Origin: Lachnospiraceae bacterium
GTDB lineage: Bacteria > Bacillota > Clostridia > Lachnospirales > Lachnospiraceae
NCBI GenBank assembly: GCA_017443065.1
Contig: JAFSPF010000079.1
Location: 75,326 to 107,650, forward strand
Direction: 5' to 3'
DNA: 32,325 bases
Shown: positions 22,034 through 30,260 of the stretch, one piece after another
How positions within the stretch are numbered: position 1 is the stretch's first letter
How the letters are laid out: every line of letters begins with the position of its first letter
Position numbers and translations under genes: made by a program
The notes under the pieces: model-generated
What the model was told of the DNA's origin: nothing
Databases searched by the model: none
What the model saw: only the letters and a program-made list of their open reading frames with translations

Positions 22034-22735
22034 TTATCCGTAAATCCTGCATTGTGCATATTTCGAAAACGCCTCCGCGCGGCGGTTGGGCAGCTGCACG
22101 GCGTCCTGAATAATGGTTGGTAAGTAGGCGTCCCATTTCACCTCCAGTAAAATGGGAGCGTCCGCCGCGGGGACCGTCACACAGTCTTTATTCAAAAAAT
22201 CCGTGCAGTACAGTCCCGTGCGGATATCGTAATCCAGCGTCACGCGAACGTTGCCCGCCGGAAAAATGAAAGGCTCTCTCGTATAGTCCACGATCACCTT
22301 CGGGCGTAAGCCCTGGGAAAGAATCCTGCTGTAAAACTCACGCACGAGGGAGGTTTCTTTTTTCGTTCCGCGCTCCTCCATCATCCAGCCGTAATCCCCG
22401 TCGACGAGCTTCTGCGCCTCTTCCTGCGTGAGCGTTGCGGAGAACTTCGCGCCCAGCCCGTTTCTGCGGCTTTTCTTTTCCAGATGAATGACGGCGGAAG
22501 GATCCATGTTGTAAAAACGCACCCGCCACTTTTCCCTGCGATCCACACCGTCGATCTTTTCCTTCAGCGCCTTGTCCTCCAGGTTGTCAAAGTACAGACT
22601 GCGGATCAGGTACTTCCCGCCCTTCGCATGGGGATCCGGCTTCGCGACCGCGCGCATCCGCTGACGGATGGCGATCATGTCCGCCATGTTGATCTCATGC
22701 TTCCATTCGTGCCGGTACTGAAACTTGTTTTCCAT
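22034..22735 (-). CDS. VTC-domain protein (polyphosphate polymerase-like)
   Basis: 233 residues from the ATG at 22735, chosen because MENKFQYRHEWKHEI is the usual family beginning; an upstream ATG at 22801 would add 22 basic residues. The VTC domain (PF09359) is a tunnel-fold enzyme related to the yeast vacuolar polyphosphate polymerase Vtc4. Visible marks are basic residues lining the tunnel (YRHEWKH, IRSLYFD, KWRVRFYN, HLEKKSR) and acidic strand residues (TLDYDIRTG; LLEVKWDAYLP). Length matches bacterial members (~230-250). In bacteria polyphosphate synthesis by this family is likely but not shown generally. First gene of the operon; a TATAAT at 22873-22878 (minus) may serve it, without a good -35. 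Confidence 0.88.
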   Translation of the reverse strand: MENKFQYRHEWKHEINMADMIAIRQRMRAVAKPDPHAKGGKYLIRSLYFDNLEDKALKEKIDGVDRREKWRVRFYNMDPSAVIHLEKKSRRNGLGAKFSATLTQEEAQKLVDGDYGWMMEERGTKKETSLVREFYSRILSQGLRPKVIVDYTREPFIFPAGNVRVTLDYDIRTGLYCTDFLNKDCVTVPAADAPILLEVKWDAYLPTIIQDAVQLPNRRAEAFSKYAQCRIYG

Positions 22736-22851
22736 CGCTTTCGTTTCCTTTGCCTTTCCTGTCCGGCGGAAAGTTTTTTCTCCGCCCTTTCCCTTTTGCA
22801 ATTCCCATCCTACGCCGGTAACCTAAAACGTACCTAAAGGTTTCCGTTTTT

Positions 22852-22880
22852 TTGCAATCGCCGGGAATTCGTATTATATT
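22852..22880 (+). promoter_or_regulatory. promoter placing the start of transcription at the YihY start codon
   Basis: TTGCAA (22852-22857), a 17-bp spacer and TATATT (22875-22880). The ATG at 22887 is 7 nt after the -10 box, exactly where transcription normally begins, and no Shine-Dalgarno sequence precedes it. A leaderless mRNA is predicted. Confidence 0.65.
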
Positions 22881-22886
22881 AGAACT

Positions 22887-23759
22887 ATGGAAGCGGAACG
22901 CGCACTCTCCCCAAAGGAGACATTGATCCTGTTTCTGAAAGGCCTCCGGGGACCGGGGCTTGCGACGCATGCCTCGGGTGTGGCCTTCTTTTTCTTCCTG
23001 TCGCTGATCCCCATCCTGATCCTTGCGGTCAGCATCATTCCCCTGACGGGACTGGACCAGACGGAACTCGTGACCGCGATCACGAACCTCACGCCGGATG
23101 TCGCGGACACGCTGGTCACGCAGCTCATCGACGATGCCTACAACACCTCCACCGGACTGGTTCCGATTTCCTTTATCGTCGTGCTCTGGACGGCGGCACG
23201 GGGGATGGTCGCCCTGATCCGGGGTCTGAACGCGGTTTATGGAAGTTCCAGGGACCGCAAACCCTGGCTGTCGCTGCCCTTCTCTTTTTTGTATACGCTC
23301 CTGATGATCGCGGCGATCATCTTCCTGCTCTTCTTCCGCGTCTTCGAGCGTCAGATCGCACTTGTGCTGGAACAGCATCTGCCGGAATCCCCCGTGTTTG
23401 ATTTTCTGCGAACGCAGTGGCACAGCCTGACGGTCTTTCTGATCGCGCTTGCCATTTTCGCCTCCCTTTACACGATCCTTCCTTCGAGGAAACAGAACTT
23501 TCTGCGCCAGATTCCCGGTGCCGCCATTGCGGCCGTGGCCTGGCTCTTGTTTTCCTTTGTCTTCTCGCTTTACACGCAGGGCTTCAACATCTACAGCACG
23601 CTCTACGGCTCGCTGGCCACGCTGGCGATCCTCATGTTCTGGATCTACTGCTGCGTCTATATCCTCCTGTTCGGCGCCTATGTCAACCGCTTCCTGGAGG
23701 AGAACGATCTTGTGCTGTTCGGGAAAAAGCGTGCTGATAAAGCCGACGCGGCATCCTGA
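22887..23759 (+). CDS. YihY/BrkB family inner membrane protein
   Basis: 290 residues, six hydrophobic helices. Family features: N-terminal amphipathic part, ASGVAFFFFLSLIPILI helix, TAARGMVALIRGLNAVYG conserved stretch, LPSRKQNFLRQIPGAAIAAVAWLLFSFVFSLY and a final LATLAILMFWIYCCVYILLFGAYVN helix. YihY/BrkB proteins (PF03631) were once called ribonuclease BN; they are now regarded as membrane proteins of unknown, probably transport-related function. The length is usual. It is divergent from the VTC operon, and the 151-bp gap carries back-to-back AT-rich boxes. There is no ribosome binding site. Confidence 0.9.
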   Translation: MEAERALSPKETLILFLKGLRGPGLATHASGVAFFFFLSLIPILILAVSIIPLTGLDQTELVTAITNLTPDVADTLVTQLIDDAYNTSTGLVPISFIVVLWTAARGMVALIRGLNAVYGSSRDRKPWLSLPFSFLYTLLMIAAIIFLLFFRVFERQIALVLEQHLPESPVFDFLRTQWHSLTVFLIALAIFASLYTILPSRKQNFLRQIPGAAIAAVAWLLFSFVFSLYTQGFNIYSTLYGSLATLAILMFWIYCCVYILLFGAYVNRFLEENDLVLFGKKRADKADAAS

Positions 23760-23784
23760 CAAACGGGCGGTTTGGGCATATAAT
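23756..23784 (+). promoter_or_regulatory. near-consensus promoter of the aldo/keto reductase gene
   Basis: CTGACA (23756-23761), 17-bp spacer, perfect TATAAT (23779-23784). The -35 box overlaps the stop codon of the YihY gene. Expected start near 23791, followed by AAAGGGGG and the ATG at 23804. The reductase therefore has its own promoter. Confidence 0.78.
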
Positions 23785-23803
23785 AAAAAGGGGGTGCAAT
23801 CTC

Positions 23804-24934
23804 ATGAACACAAATTTCGCTGACACCACAAAAAAACTGGGCTTCGGCCTGATGCGTCTGCCGAAGCTGCCGGAGGACAAAACAAAAATTGATGTCGAAC
23901 AGGTGAAGGAAATGGTGGACCTCTTTCTGGACGCCGGCTGCACCTACTTTGACACCGCCTACGTCTATGACGGTGGCGCGTCGGAGGCGGCCGCAAAGGA
24001 AGCGCTGATCGACCGGCATGACCGCGAAAGCTTCACGATCGCCACAAAGCTCAACGCCTGGCTTGGCAAGCCGGATGAGGCCTCCGCGAAGAAGCAGCTG
24101 GAGACCTCGCTGGAACGCACCGGCGCACGCTACATTGATTTCTATCTGCTGCATGCCCTGCAGCTCAACAACAAAACGATTTATGAGGATTACGGGCTCT
24201 GGGATTTCGTCCGCGAGCAGAAGAAAAAGGGCCTCATTAAGCACTGGGGCTTCTCCTTCCACGCGACACCCGAAATGCTGGATGAGCTTTTGACAAAATA
24301 TGACGATGCGGAATTCGTGCAGCTGCAGATCAATTACGCGGACTGGGAGAATGAGAACATCGCCTCGCGCAGATGCTATGAAGTGGCCAGAAAACACGGC
24401 AAGGAAATCGTGGTGATGGAGCCGGTGAAGGGCGGCATGCTGGCCACGCCGCCGCCGAAGATTCAGGAGCTCTTCAAAAAAGAATTACCGGACGCGTCCT
24501 TCGCCTCCTGGGCGATCCGCTACGTGGCCTCCATGGAGGGCATCATCACGGTACTCTCCGGCATGTCCGACCTGGAGCAGATGAAGGACAATCTTTCCTA
24601 CATGAAAGACTTTCAGCCGCTTACGGCGCGTGAGCAGGAGCTCATTGCCGAAGCACAGCGCATCATTGCGGAATCCGATACCGTTCCCTGCACCGCCTGC
24701 GAATACTGCAAGCCGGGATGTCCCGTGAATATTGCAATTCCGGGTGTGATTCGTGCGGTCAACGAATGGCGTGTTTATCAAAACAAGGCACAGGCGGACA
24801 GACGTTATATGTTTTCCACGCAGGGCTCCGGTCTTGCGAAGGACTGCATCGCCTGCGGCCAGTGCGAGGGCGCCTGCCCGCAGTCCCTGCCGATCATATC
24901 GCTCATGCGGGAGGCGGCGGGCCTCTTCGATTGA
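23804..24934 (+). CDS. aldo/keto reductase with C-terminal 2x[4Fe-4S] ferredoxin-like domain
   Basis: 376 residues. The N-terminal ~285 residues are a TIM-barrel aldo/keto reductase: GFGLMRLP start, catalytic Asp and Tyr in YFDTAYVYDGG, Lys in ATKLNAW, His in YLLHAL, and a VMEPVKGG strand. The C-terminus has two cysteine clusters, CTACEYCKPGCP (near residue 297) and CIACGQCEGACP (near 348), expected to bind two [4Fe-4S] clusters. This fusion is common in anaerobic Clostridia, where it probably links reduction of a carbonyl or alkene substrate to ferredoxin-type electrons. Start at 23804 is supported by AAAGGGGG. Natural substrate unknown. Confidence 0.92.
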   Translation: MNTNFADTTKKLGFGLMRLPKLPEDKTKIDVEQVKEMVDLFLDAGCTYFDTAYVYDGGASEAAAKEALIDRHDRESFTIATKLNAWLGKPDEASAKKQLETSLERTGARYIDFYLLHALQLNNKTIYEDYGLWDFVREQKKKGLIKHWGFSFHATPEMLDELLTKYDDAEFVQLQINYADWENENIASRRCYEVARKHGKEIVVMEPVKGGMLATPPPKIQELFKKELPDASFASWAIRYVASMEGIITVLSGMSDLEQMKDNLSYMKDFQPLTAREQELIAEAQRIIAESDTVPCTACEYCKPGCPVNIAIPGVIRAVNEWRVYQNKAQADRRYMFSTQGSGLAKDCIACGQCEGACPQSLPIISLMREAAGLFD

Positions 24935-24960
24935 GTGCAACAACAGTCCGGCGCTGCTGC

Positions 24961-25100
24961 GTGATGTTGCAAACACCGATGCTTCATTTTGCCGGGCGCT
25001 CCGCCGAGCCGGAACGCACATCGCTTCGCGCAAAGGCGCTCACGATGCGCACGTCTCGCCTACGCGGCAAACAGGCGCATCTTGCGTTTGCAAACATCAC
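24961..25100. repeat. about 140-bp imperfect inverted-repeat element between convergent genes
   Basis: The ends GTGATGTTGCAAAC (24961-24974) and GTTTGCAAACATCAC (25086-25100) are inverted copies with one base inserted. Inside, GATGC (24979-24983) faces GCATC (25077-25081) and TTGCCG (24989-24994) faces CGGCAA (25065-25070). The whole can fold as one long interrupted hairpin. The inner part TTTTGCCGGGCGCTCCGCC is close to the joint of the repeats at 2541-2560 in the YfhO gene. It fills the gap between the plus-strand reductase and minus-strand hemZ, so it may end transcription from both sides, or be a non-coding mobile repeat (MITE-like). No T tract is present. Confidence 0.72.
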
Positions 25101-25127
25101 TTGCGCGCGCCTGTGCCCTTGTAACGC

Positions 25128-26783
25128 TCATTGAAACAGCGCCTGCTTCCGCTCGATCATTTCGTCCACGCGCGAGAGGTAGGCCTCGAACTCCTTCACG
25201 TTCGCGGCGCGTTTGATGAGGCCGTGCTGCGGATGACCCGCAGGCTCGTTCCAGACGCGCTTCGTGATGGCGCCGGCACCGCAGGCCAGGATCGACTGCA
25301 CTTCCTCCATACCGAGAATATTTGTCAGGCCCTCTTTCCCCGGCCTGGCAAATCCCACATTCTCCATATTCCCCGTCATATTCTTCTGCCGATACAAATA
25401 GTACGGCTCCAACCCCATCTCCCTCGCACCTTCCTCGGCGATACGCCAGCAATCGCAATAGAGCGAAGCGGAACCATCGGCCGCCGAGGCCGGTGGTTCA
25501 ACCACCCCGACCTGTTCCCACATCCGTGAGCCGCGCTTAAGCGCCAGCGAATGCACCGTCAGATCATCCGGCCGCAGCTTCGCGATTTCGCGCATCGTGA
25601 AGGCCACATCCTCCGGCCCTTCGCCGGGCAGGCCAAGGATGATGTCCATGTTGATGTTATCAAAGCCCGCGTCCCGCGCGAGGTGAAAGGCTTCCCTGGT
25701 CTGCTCCACGGTATGCGCGCGGCCGATCGCGTCCAGCGTCCGCTGGTGCATGGTCTGCGGATTCACGCAGATCCGGTCCACGTCATATTCGCGGAGCGTC
25801 AGAAGCTTCCCGATCACGTCCAGGATGGAGTCCGGGCGTCCGGCCTCCACCGTGAATTCCTTTACCTGCGAGAAATCAAAGGTGGCACGCAGGAATTTCA
25901 ACAGCCGCGTCAGCTGCGCGACATTGAGCGAGGTCGGCGTGCCGCCGCCGATGTAAACGGTATCCAGGCGTACGCCCCGCATCAGCTTGGCCGTGGCCGC
26001 CAGCTCCTTCTCCAGACAGACCAGATACTTGTCCGTCATGGCGGCGTATTTCGTTTTCAGAACCTCCGTCCGGTCGTGATGGGATGCATCCGGATGACCC
26101 GCCTGCTGCAGGGGGTAGGCCGCAAAGGAACAATAGGAGCAGCGGGTCGGACAGAAGGGAATGCCGACATACAGACTGTAGCCGTTTTCGTAATCCCGTT
26201 TGGAAAGCACCTCTCTCTCCCGGTGCGCAATCTCGATGCTGAGTCGCGCCTTTTCCCCGCTGACAAGATGAACGTTTTTAAGATAGTTTTCTATCGTATT
26301 ATCGTCTTTTCCGTCTGTCAGCATCTGCGTCGCGATCTTCGTCGGACGGATGCCGGTGAGGGCACCCCAGGGCAATTCCCTCCCTGTTTCATTACAAAGA
26401 AGGCCATACAGTGCCTGTTTTAACAGGTTTTTTGGGGTTGTGACAGACGCGTCGCTTCCGTTGGTGGATTCGTTGACTGCGGCGGTCGGTTCCGTGGCAT
26501 CCTCTGCTGCCGCTTCGGGGAGCTCCTCGCCGTCCTCCTCCTCCGGGTATTCTATGATGATCGAAATATCGTTATTATTTAATTTGTATAACGTTATCTT
26601 TGTTTCGCCCGCCTTTGCCTCGCGGATACTTTTGATCGTTATATCGTTATTTTCTAACTGATATACCGCATCTTCGATGTCCGCAACCGCGTCCGCGCGC
26701 ACCTCATCCCCCTGGTAAAAGGCCTTCACCAGGGAGTGCGCATCATACAGATACCGGTCTTTGTTCAGTAGGATTGTGATCAT
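25128..26783 (-). CDS. hemZ: coproporphyrinogen dehydrogenase HemZ (radical SAM)
   Basis: 551 residues. Radical SAM enzyme of oxygen-independent heme synthesis, converting coproporphyrinogen III to protoporphyrinogen. Visible features: the [4Fe-4S] motif CPTRCSYC (around residues 210-218), YIGGGTPTSL, VEAGRPDSI, RICVNPQTM, NMDIILGLPGEG and, near the C-terminus, EPYYLYRQKNMTGNMENVGF, which is typical of HemZ. The protein is longer than the usual ~500 residues. Two insertions account for this: an acidic Ala/Ser/Thr-rich one (~residues 79-117, EELPEAAAEDATEP) and one near 427-441 (EPPASAADGSASLY) encoded by a palindromic DNA repeat. The start overlaps the stop of the MBL gene (ATGA), so it is translationally coupled. 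Last gene of the run. Confidence 0.92.
   Translation of the reverse strand: MITILLNKDRYLYDAHSLVKAFYQGDEVRADAVADIEDAVYQLENNDITIKSIREAKAGETKITLYKLNNNDISIIIEYPEEEDGEELPEAAAEDATEPTAAVNESTNGSDASVTTPKNLLKQALYGLLCNETGRELPWGALTGIRPTKIATQMLTDGKDDNTIENYLKNVHLVSGEKARLSIEIAHREREVLSKRDYENGYSLYVGIPFCPTRCSYCSFAAYPLQQAGHPDASHHDRTEVLKTKYAAMTDKYLVCLEKELAATAKLMRGVRLDTVYIGGGTPTSLNVAQLTRLLKFLRATFDFSQVKEFTVEAGRPDSILDVIGKLLTLREYDVDRICVNPQTMHQRTLDAIGRAHTVEQTREAFHLARDAGFDNINMDIILGLPGEGPEDVAFTMREIAKLRPDDLTVHSLALKRGSRMWEQVGVVEPPASAADGSASLYCDCWRIAEEGAREMGLEPYYLYRQKNMTGNMENVGFARPGKEGLTNILGMEEVQSILACGAGAITKRVWNEPAGHPQHGLIKRAANVKEFEAYLSRVDEMIERKQALFQ
25459..25505 (+). repeat. palindromic repeat inside hemZ, related to the YfhO-gene repeat
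   Basis: AGAGCGAAGCGGAACCATCG here (from 25460) also occurs, on the opposite strand, in the A-type 45-bp units at 2365-2544; the match continues with scattered changes over about 36 bp. GAACCATCGGCC (25471-25482) and GGCCGGTGGTTC (25488-25499) form a 12-bp stem with one T-G pair and loop GCCGA. It is read through in frame in hemZ. Confidence 0.75.
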
Positions 26784-27430
26784 AAGAAGGGATTATGCTG
26801 CTTTTCAAAGCCGATCGTCGTCTCGTCCATATGGCCGGGGAACACGACGGTATCATCGGGCAGCGTAAAGAGTCTCTCGCGGATGGAGCGCACGAGCGTC
26901 CCCATGGAGCCTGTCGGCAGGTCCGTACGACCGACAGACTGATGGAAGAGGGTGTCTCCGGAGATGACCAGCCCGCCCTCCTCAAAGTAAAAACTGGCGC
27001 CGCCGATCGTATGACCCGGCGTATACAGAACCTTGCAGGACATGCCGGCACAGGTGAAGATTTCGTCATCCTTGAACCACACATCCGGATGTACCGTCAT
27101 CGGGCGGCCGATGGAAGAAGAACAGTTGAGATCGGCGTCCTCGCAAAGCGGACGTTCCTCCCTGTGGCAATAAAGCTTCGCGCCGCTCTTTTTGCACAGC
27201 GCATCCACACCGCCGATGTGATCGAAGTGCGCATGCGTCAGCAGCACCGCATCCACGACACAGTCTCTCTTCGTCAGGGCATCGTATATCTTTTCCCCCT
27301 CGTCCGGCGGATCGAAGTAAATACCGTGATGTTTCCCGTCTCCCGCGTCATGGCTTTCCTTATACAGGAAATAGCCGTTCGTCGCGGCAATGCCGAGTGT
27401 CATGGAAATAATTTTGTAGTCCTGATTCAT
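26780..27430 (-). CDS. MBL-fold metallo-hydrolase (glyoxalase II-like)
   Basis: 216 residues. The metallo-beta-lactamase signature THAHFDHIGG (His66, His68, Asp70, His71) binds two metal ions. Further ligands are the His in LYTPGHTIGG, the Asp in LVISGDTLFHQSVGRTDLP and the His in VFPGHMDETTIG. This set matches small hydroxyacylglutathione hydrolase-like proteins that lie next to hemZ and rel in many Bacillota; substrate unproven. Starts two bases after the rel stop codon, and its last codon overlaps the hemZ start. Confidence 0.92.
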   Translation of the reverse strand: MNQDYKIISMTLGIAATNGYFLYKESHDAGDGKHHGIYFDPPDEGEKIYDALTKRDCVVDAVLLTHAHFDHIGGVDALCKKSGAKLYCHREERPLCEDADLNCSSSIGRPMTVHPDVWFKDDEIFTCAGMSCKVLYTPGHTIGGASFYFEEGGLVISGDTLFHQSVGRTDLPTGSMGTLVRSIRERLFTLPDDTVVFPGHMDETTIGFEKQHNPFL

Positions 27431-27432
27431 AC

Positions 27433-29718
27433 TTATGCCGTTGCCCTTTCCACATCAATCACCCCGGTGATCGTCCGGAGCTTTTCGATGATGCTGCGCA
27501 GCTCCACAACGGAGCCGACATCAAAGGAGGTCTCCATCGTCACCAGTCCCTGCCGGGAGGTCCAGGTGTTCATGGAGCGGATCCGTAAGCCATCGTCCGT
27601 GAGCATCCTCGAAACATCCACCAGAAGCCCCGTCCTGTCATTGGCAAAGATCTTGATATCCGCCGTATATTTCTCTCCCTCCGTCAGGAAGGAGCGTTCC
27701 CATTCGGCCTCGATCAGCCGGGACTTTTCTTCCTCCGACAGCTCCTGCATGTTATGGCAGTCACGGCGGTGCACCGTCACGCCCCTGCCCCTTGTCACAA
27801 AGCCGACAATCTCATCCCCCGGTACGGGATTGCAGCAGCCGCCGAAGCGCACGGCCACGTCATGAATCCCGCGCACCATGATGGCATTGCGACCGGAGGA
27901 AATCCGCGCGGCACCGTCCTGATCCTGTACCGCCGCCAGCACCTCCTCGTCCGTGATGCCGCTTCCCGCCTCCTTGCGCTGCTGTTCCAGGAGCCGGCCC
28001 ACGATCTGTCCTTCCTTTAAGCCGCCGTGACCGATCGCGGCCAGCACCGCGTCCCAGTCCCGGAAGCCGTATTTTTTCAGGATGATTTTCTGGAAGGCGG
28101 GCTTGTTGATCTCCGCCAGATCCACGTTCTTGCTCTTTGCATAAGCGGTCAGCAGCTCCTTGCCGCGCGCCATGTTCTCTTCCTTGCGCTCATGCCGGAA
28201 CCAGTAGTTGATCTTGCTGCGCGTGGAGGAAGCCTTGGCGATCAAAAGCCAGTCGCGGGAAGGTCCGTGGGAATTCTGGCTCGTGATGATCTCGATCTGG
28301 TCACCGTTCTGGATCACGTAATCATTCGGGACCAGCTTTCCGTTGACCTTGGCGCCGGTCATCTTGTTGCCGACGGCGGAATGAATGCTGTAAGCGAAAT
28401 CGATCGGCGTGGAGCCCGCCGGGAGATTCTTCACGTCCCCCGCCGGCGTGAAGCAGTACACGTCCTCCGCAAAGAGATTCAGGTCGCTCTTTAAGAGATT
28501 CATGAACTCCTTGTTGTCCGACATGTCCTGCTGCCATTCGAGAATCTGGCGCAGCCAGGTCAGCTTCTCCTCTTCGCTGGTCTCCGCCTTCTTGCCGTCC
28601 GAGGCGACCTTGTATTTCCAGTGTGCGGCGATACCGTACTCCGCCGCCTTGTGCATCTCATGTGTGCGGATCTGCACCTCAAAGGGAATGCCGTCCGAGC
28701 CGAAGAGCGTCGTGTGCAACGACTGGTACATGTTCGGCTTCGGCATGGCGATATAATCCTTGAAGCGTCCGGGGATGGGCTTATACATTTCGTGAATGAC
28801 GCCGAGCGCGGCATAACAGTCCTTGACCGTATCCACGATGATGCGCACCGCAAAGAGATCATAGAGCTGGTCCAGTGTCTTGTTCTGGTTGCGCATCTTT
28901 TTGTAAATACTGAAAAAATGTTTGACGCGGCCGTTGACATCCCCCTTTAAGCCGGCAGCGGTGATGTGAATGCGGACCTGCCGCACCACCTCCTCGACAT
29001 AGGCCTCCCGCTGCTCCAGCTTTTCGGAGACCTGCCGCACCAGATCCGCGTAAGCCTCCGGCTCCAGATACTGCAGCGCAAGGTCATCCAGCTCCACCTT
29101 GATCTTGCTGATACCAAGGCGCATCGCCAACGGCGCATAGATGTCCAGCGTCTCCTGCGCAATGCGCTGCTGCTTTTCCGGCGGCATGTGGGAGAGCGTC
29201 CGCATATTGTGCAGACGGTCCGCCAGTTTGATGATGATGACGCGGATGTCCCTTGCCATCGCCAGGAACATGTGACGCAGGTTCTGCGCCTGTGTTTCCA
29301 GCTGCACGGGCGTTTTGCTTTTTGTGCTGTACTCTCCGTGCTGCTGCAGATTCTGCAGCTTTGTGACACCGTCCACCAAAAGCGCGACATCCGGCCCGAA
29401 CTGCTCTCCGACCTCCGTAAGTGTCATGAAGGTATCCTCCACGACATCATGCAGCAGTCCCGCGGCGATCGTCTCCTGGTCCATTTCCAGATCCGCGAGA
29501 ATGATCGCCACCTGCAGCGGATGAATGATGTAGGGCTCGCCGGATTTGCGGACCTGCCCTGCATGTGCCTCGGCGGCGGCTTCGTAGGCGCGTTCGATCA
29601 TGGAGATATCATCGGAGGGATGATATTTCCTGATATGACCCAGCAGTTCCTGATGAAGCTTATCCGGTGACAGGAACTCCGTGATCGCCTGAATTTTTCC
29701 GTCGTCGAGTGTGGTCAT
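27433..29718 (-). CDS. rel: bifunctional (p)ppGpp synthetase/hydrolase Rel
   Basis: 761 residues, full length for the long Rel/SpoT family. Order: HD hydrolase domain with HPLQVA and HDVVEDT (~50-160); synthetase domain containing PGRFKDYIAMPKPNMYQSLH, where RFKD is the RxKD form typical of bifunctional enzymes; EVQIRTHEMHKAAEYGIAAHW; TGS domain beginning VYCFTPAGDVKNLPAGST; a zinc-finger/conserved-cysteine region with GGCCNPVPGDEIVGF; and a C-terminal ACT domain (DRTGLLVDVSRMLTDDGL). It makes and degrades the starvation alarmone. The start codon follows the apt stop directly (TAA-ATG), with GAAGGAAAG upstream. Confidence 0.96.
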   Translation of the reverse strand: MTTLDDGKIQAITEFLSPDKLHQELLGHIRKYHPSDDISMIERAYEAAAEAHAGQVRKSGEPYIIHPLQVAIILADLEMDQETIAAGLLHDVVEDTFMTLTEVGEQFGPDVALLVDGVTKLQNLQQHGEYSTKSKTPVQLETQAQNLRHMFLAMARDIRVIIIKLADRLHNMRTLSHMPPEKQQRIAQETLDIYAPLAMRLGISKIKVELDDLALQYLEPEAYADLVRQVSEKLEQREAYVEEVVRQVRIHITAAGLKGDVNGRVKHFFSIYKKMRNQNKTLDQLYDLFAVRIIVDTVKDCYAALGVIHEMYKPIPGRFKDYIAMPKPNMYQSLHTTLFGSDGIPFEVQIRTHEMHKAAEYGIAAHWKYKVASDGKKAETSEEEKLTWLRQILEWQQDMSDNKEFMNLLKSDLNLFAEDVYCFTPAGDVKNLPAGSTPIDFAYSIHSAVGNKMTGAKVNGKLVPNDYVIQNGDQIEIITSQNSHGPSRDWLLIAKASSTRSKINYWFRHERKEENMARGKELLTAYAKSKNVDLAEINKPAFQKIILKKYGFRDWDAVLAAIGHGGLKEGQIVGRLLEQQRKEAGSGITDEEVLAAVQDQDGAARISSGRNAIMVRGIHDVAVRFGGCCNPVPGDEIVGFVTRGRGVTVHRRDCHNMQELSEEEKSRLIEAEWERSFLTEGEKYTADIKIFANDRTGLLVDVSRMLTDDGLRIRSMNTWTSRQGLVTMETSFDVGSVVELRSIIEKLRTITGVIDVERATA

Positions 29719-30246
29719 TTACTTTCCTTCGTAAGCGATGGCGGAATCCAGCCGGTACTTGCCGATCTTCTCCCGCCCCTTGAGGCCCTTCAGTTCCATC
29801 AGCACCAGCACGCCCACAACGACACCGCCGCAGGACTCCACCAGCTTGATCATGGCCTCCGTCGTGCCGCCGGTGGCGATCAGGTCATCCACCAGGAGAA
29901 CCTTCTGTCCCTGCTTCACGGCGTCCTTATGCATCTCCAGGACGCCCGTGCCGTATTCCAGCTCATACTCCACGGAAACGGTTTCCCGCGGCAGCTTCCC
30001 CTTCTTACGGATCAGCACAAAGGGCTTGTGCAGATTGTAAGCGATCGGTGTGCCGAAGATGAAGCCCCTGGATTCCGCACCGACCACCACGTCAAAGTCC
30101 AGATCCTTCACCATCTCCTGCATGGTGCGGATCGCGAGCTCCAGTCCGTCCGCATCCTGCAGGACGCTGGTCACATCCCGGAACATAATGCCCGGCTCCG
30201 GAAAATCCGGAATTGTCACAACATAATCCTTTAATTCTTTTGCCAT
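29719..30246 (-). CDS. apt: adenine phosphoribosyltransferase
   Basis: 175 residues, normal length. Converts adenine and PRPP to AMP in the cytoplasm (purine salvage). Visible motifs: N-terminal IPDFPEPGIMFRDVTSVL, VVGAESRGFIFGTPIA, the hood region RKKGKLPRETVSVEYELEYGT and the PRPP-binding loop VLLVDDLIATGGTT. Start supported by AAAGGA about 10 nt upstream. The apt-rel pair is a long-standing gene order in Bacillota; purine salvage and (p)ppGpp metabolism are linked because GTP-pathway enzymes are (p)ppGpp targets. Confidence 0.97.
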   Translation of the reverse strand: MAKELKDYVVTIPDFPEPGIMFRDVTSVLQDADGLELAIRTMQEMVKDLDFDVVVGAESRGFIFGTPIAYNLHKPFVLIRKKGKLPRETVSVEYELEYGTGVLEMHKDAVKQGQKVLLVDDLIATGGTTEAMIKLVESCGGVVVGVLVLMELKGLKGREKIGKYRLDSAIAYEGK

Positions 30247-30260
30247 GATTTTTTTCCTTT

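Noticed and set aside
24935-25127. A small gene between the aldo/keto reductase and hemZ
   Set aside because: Open frames here are arginine-rich, have no ribosome binding site, and the DNA is better explained by an inverted-repeat element.
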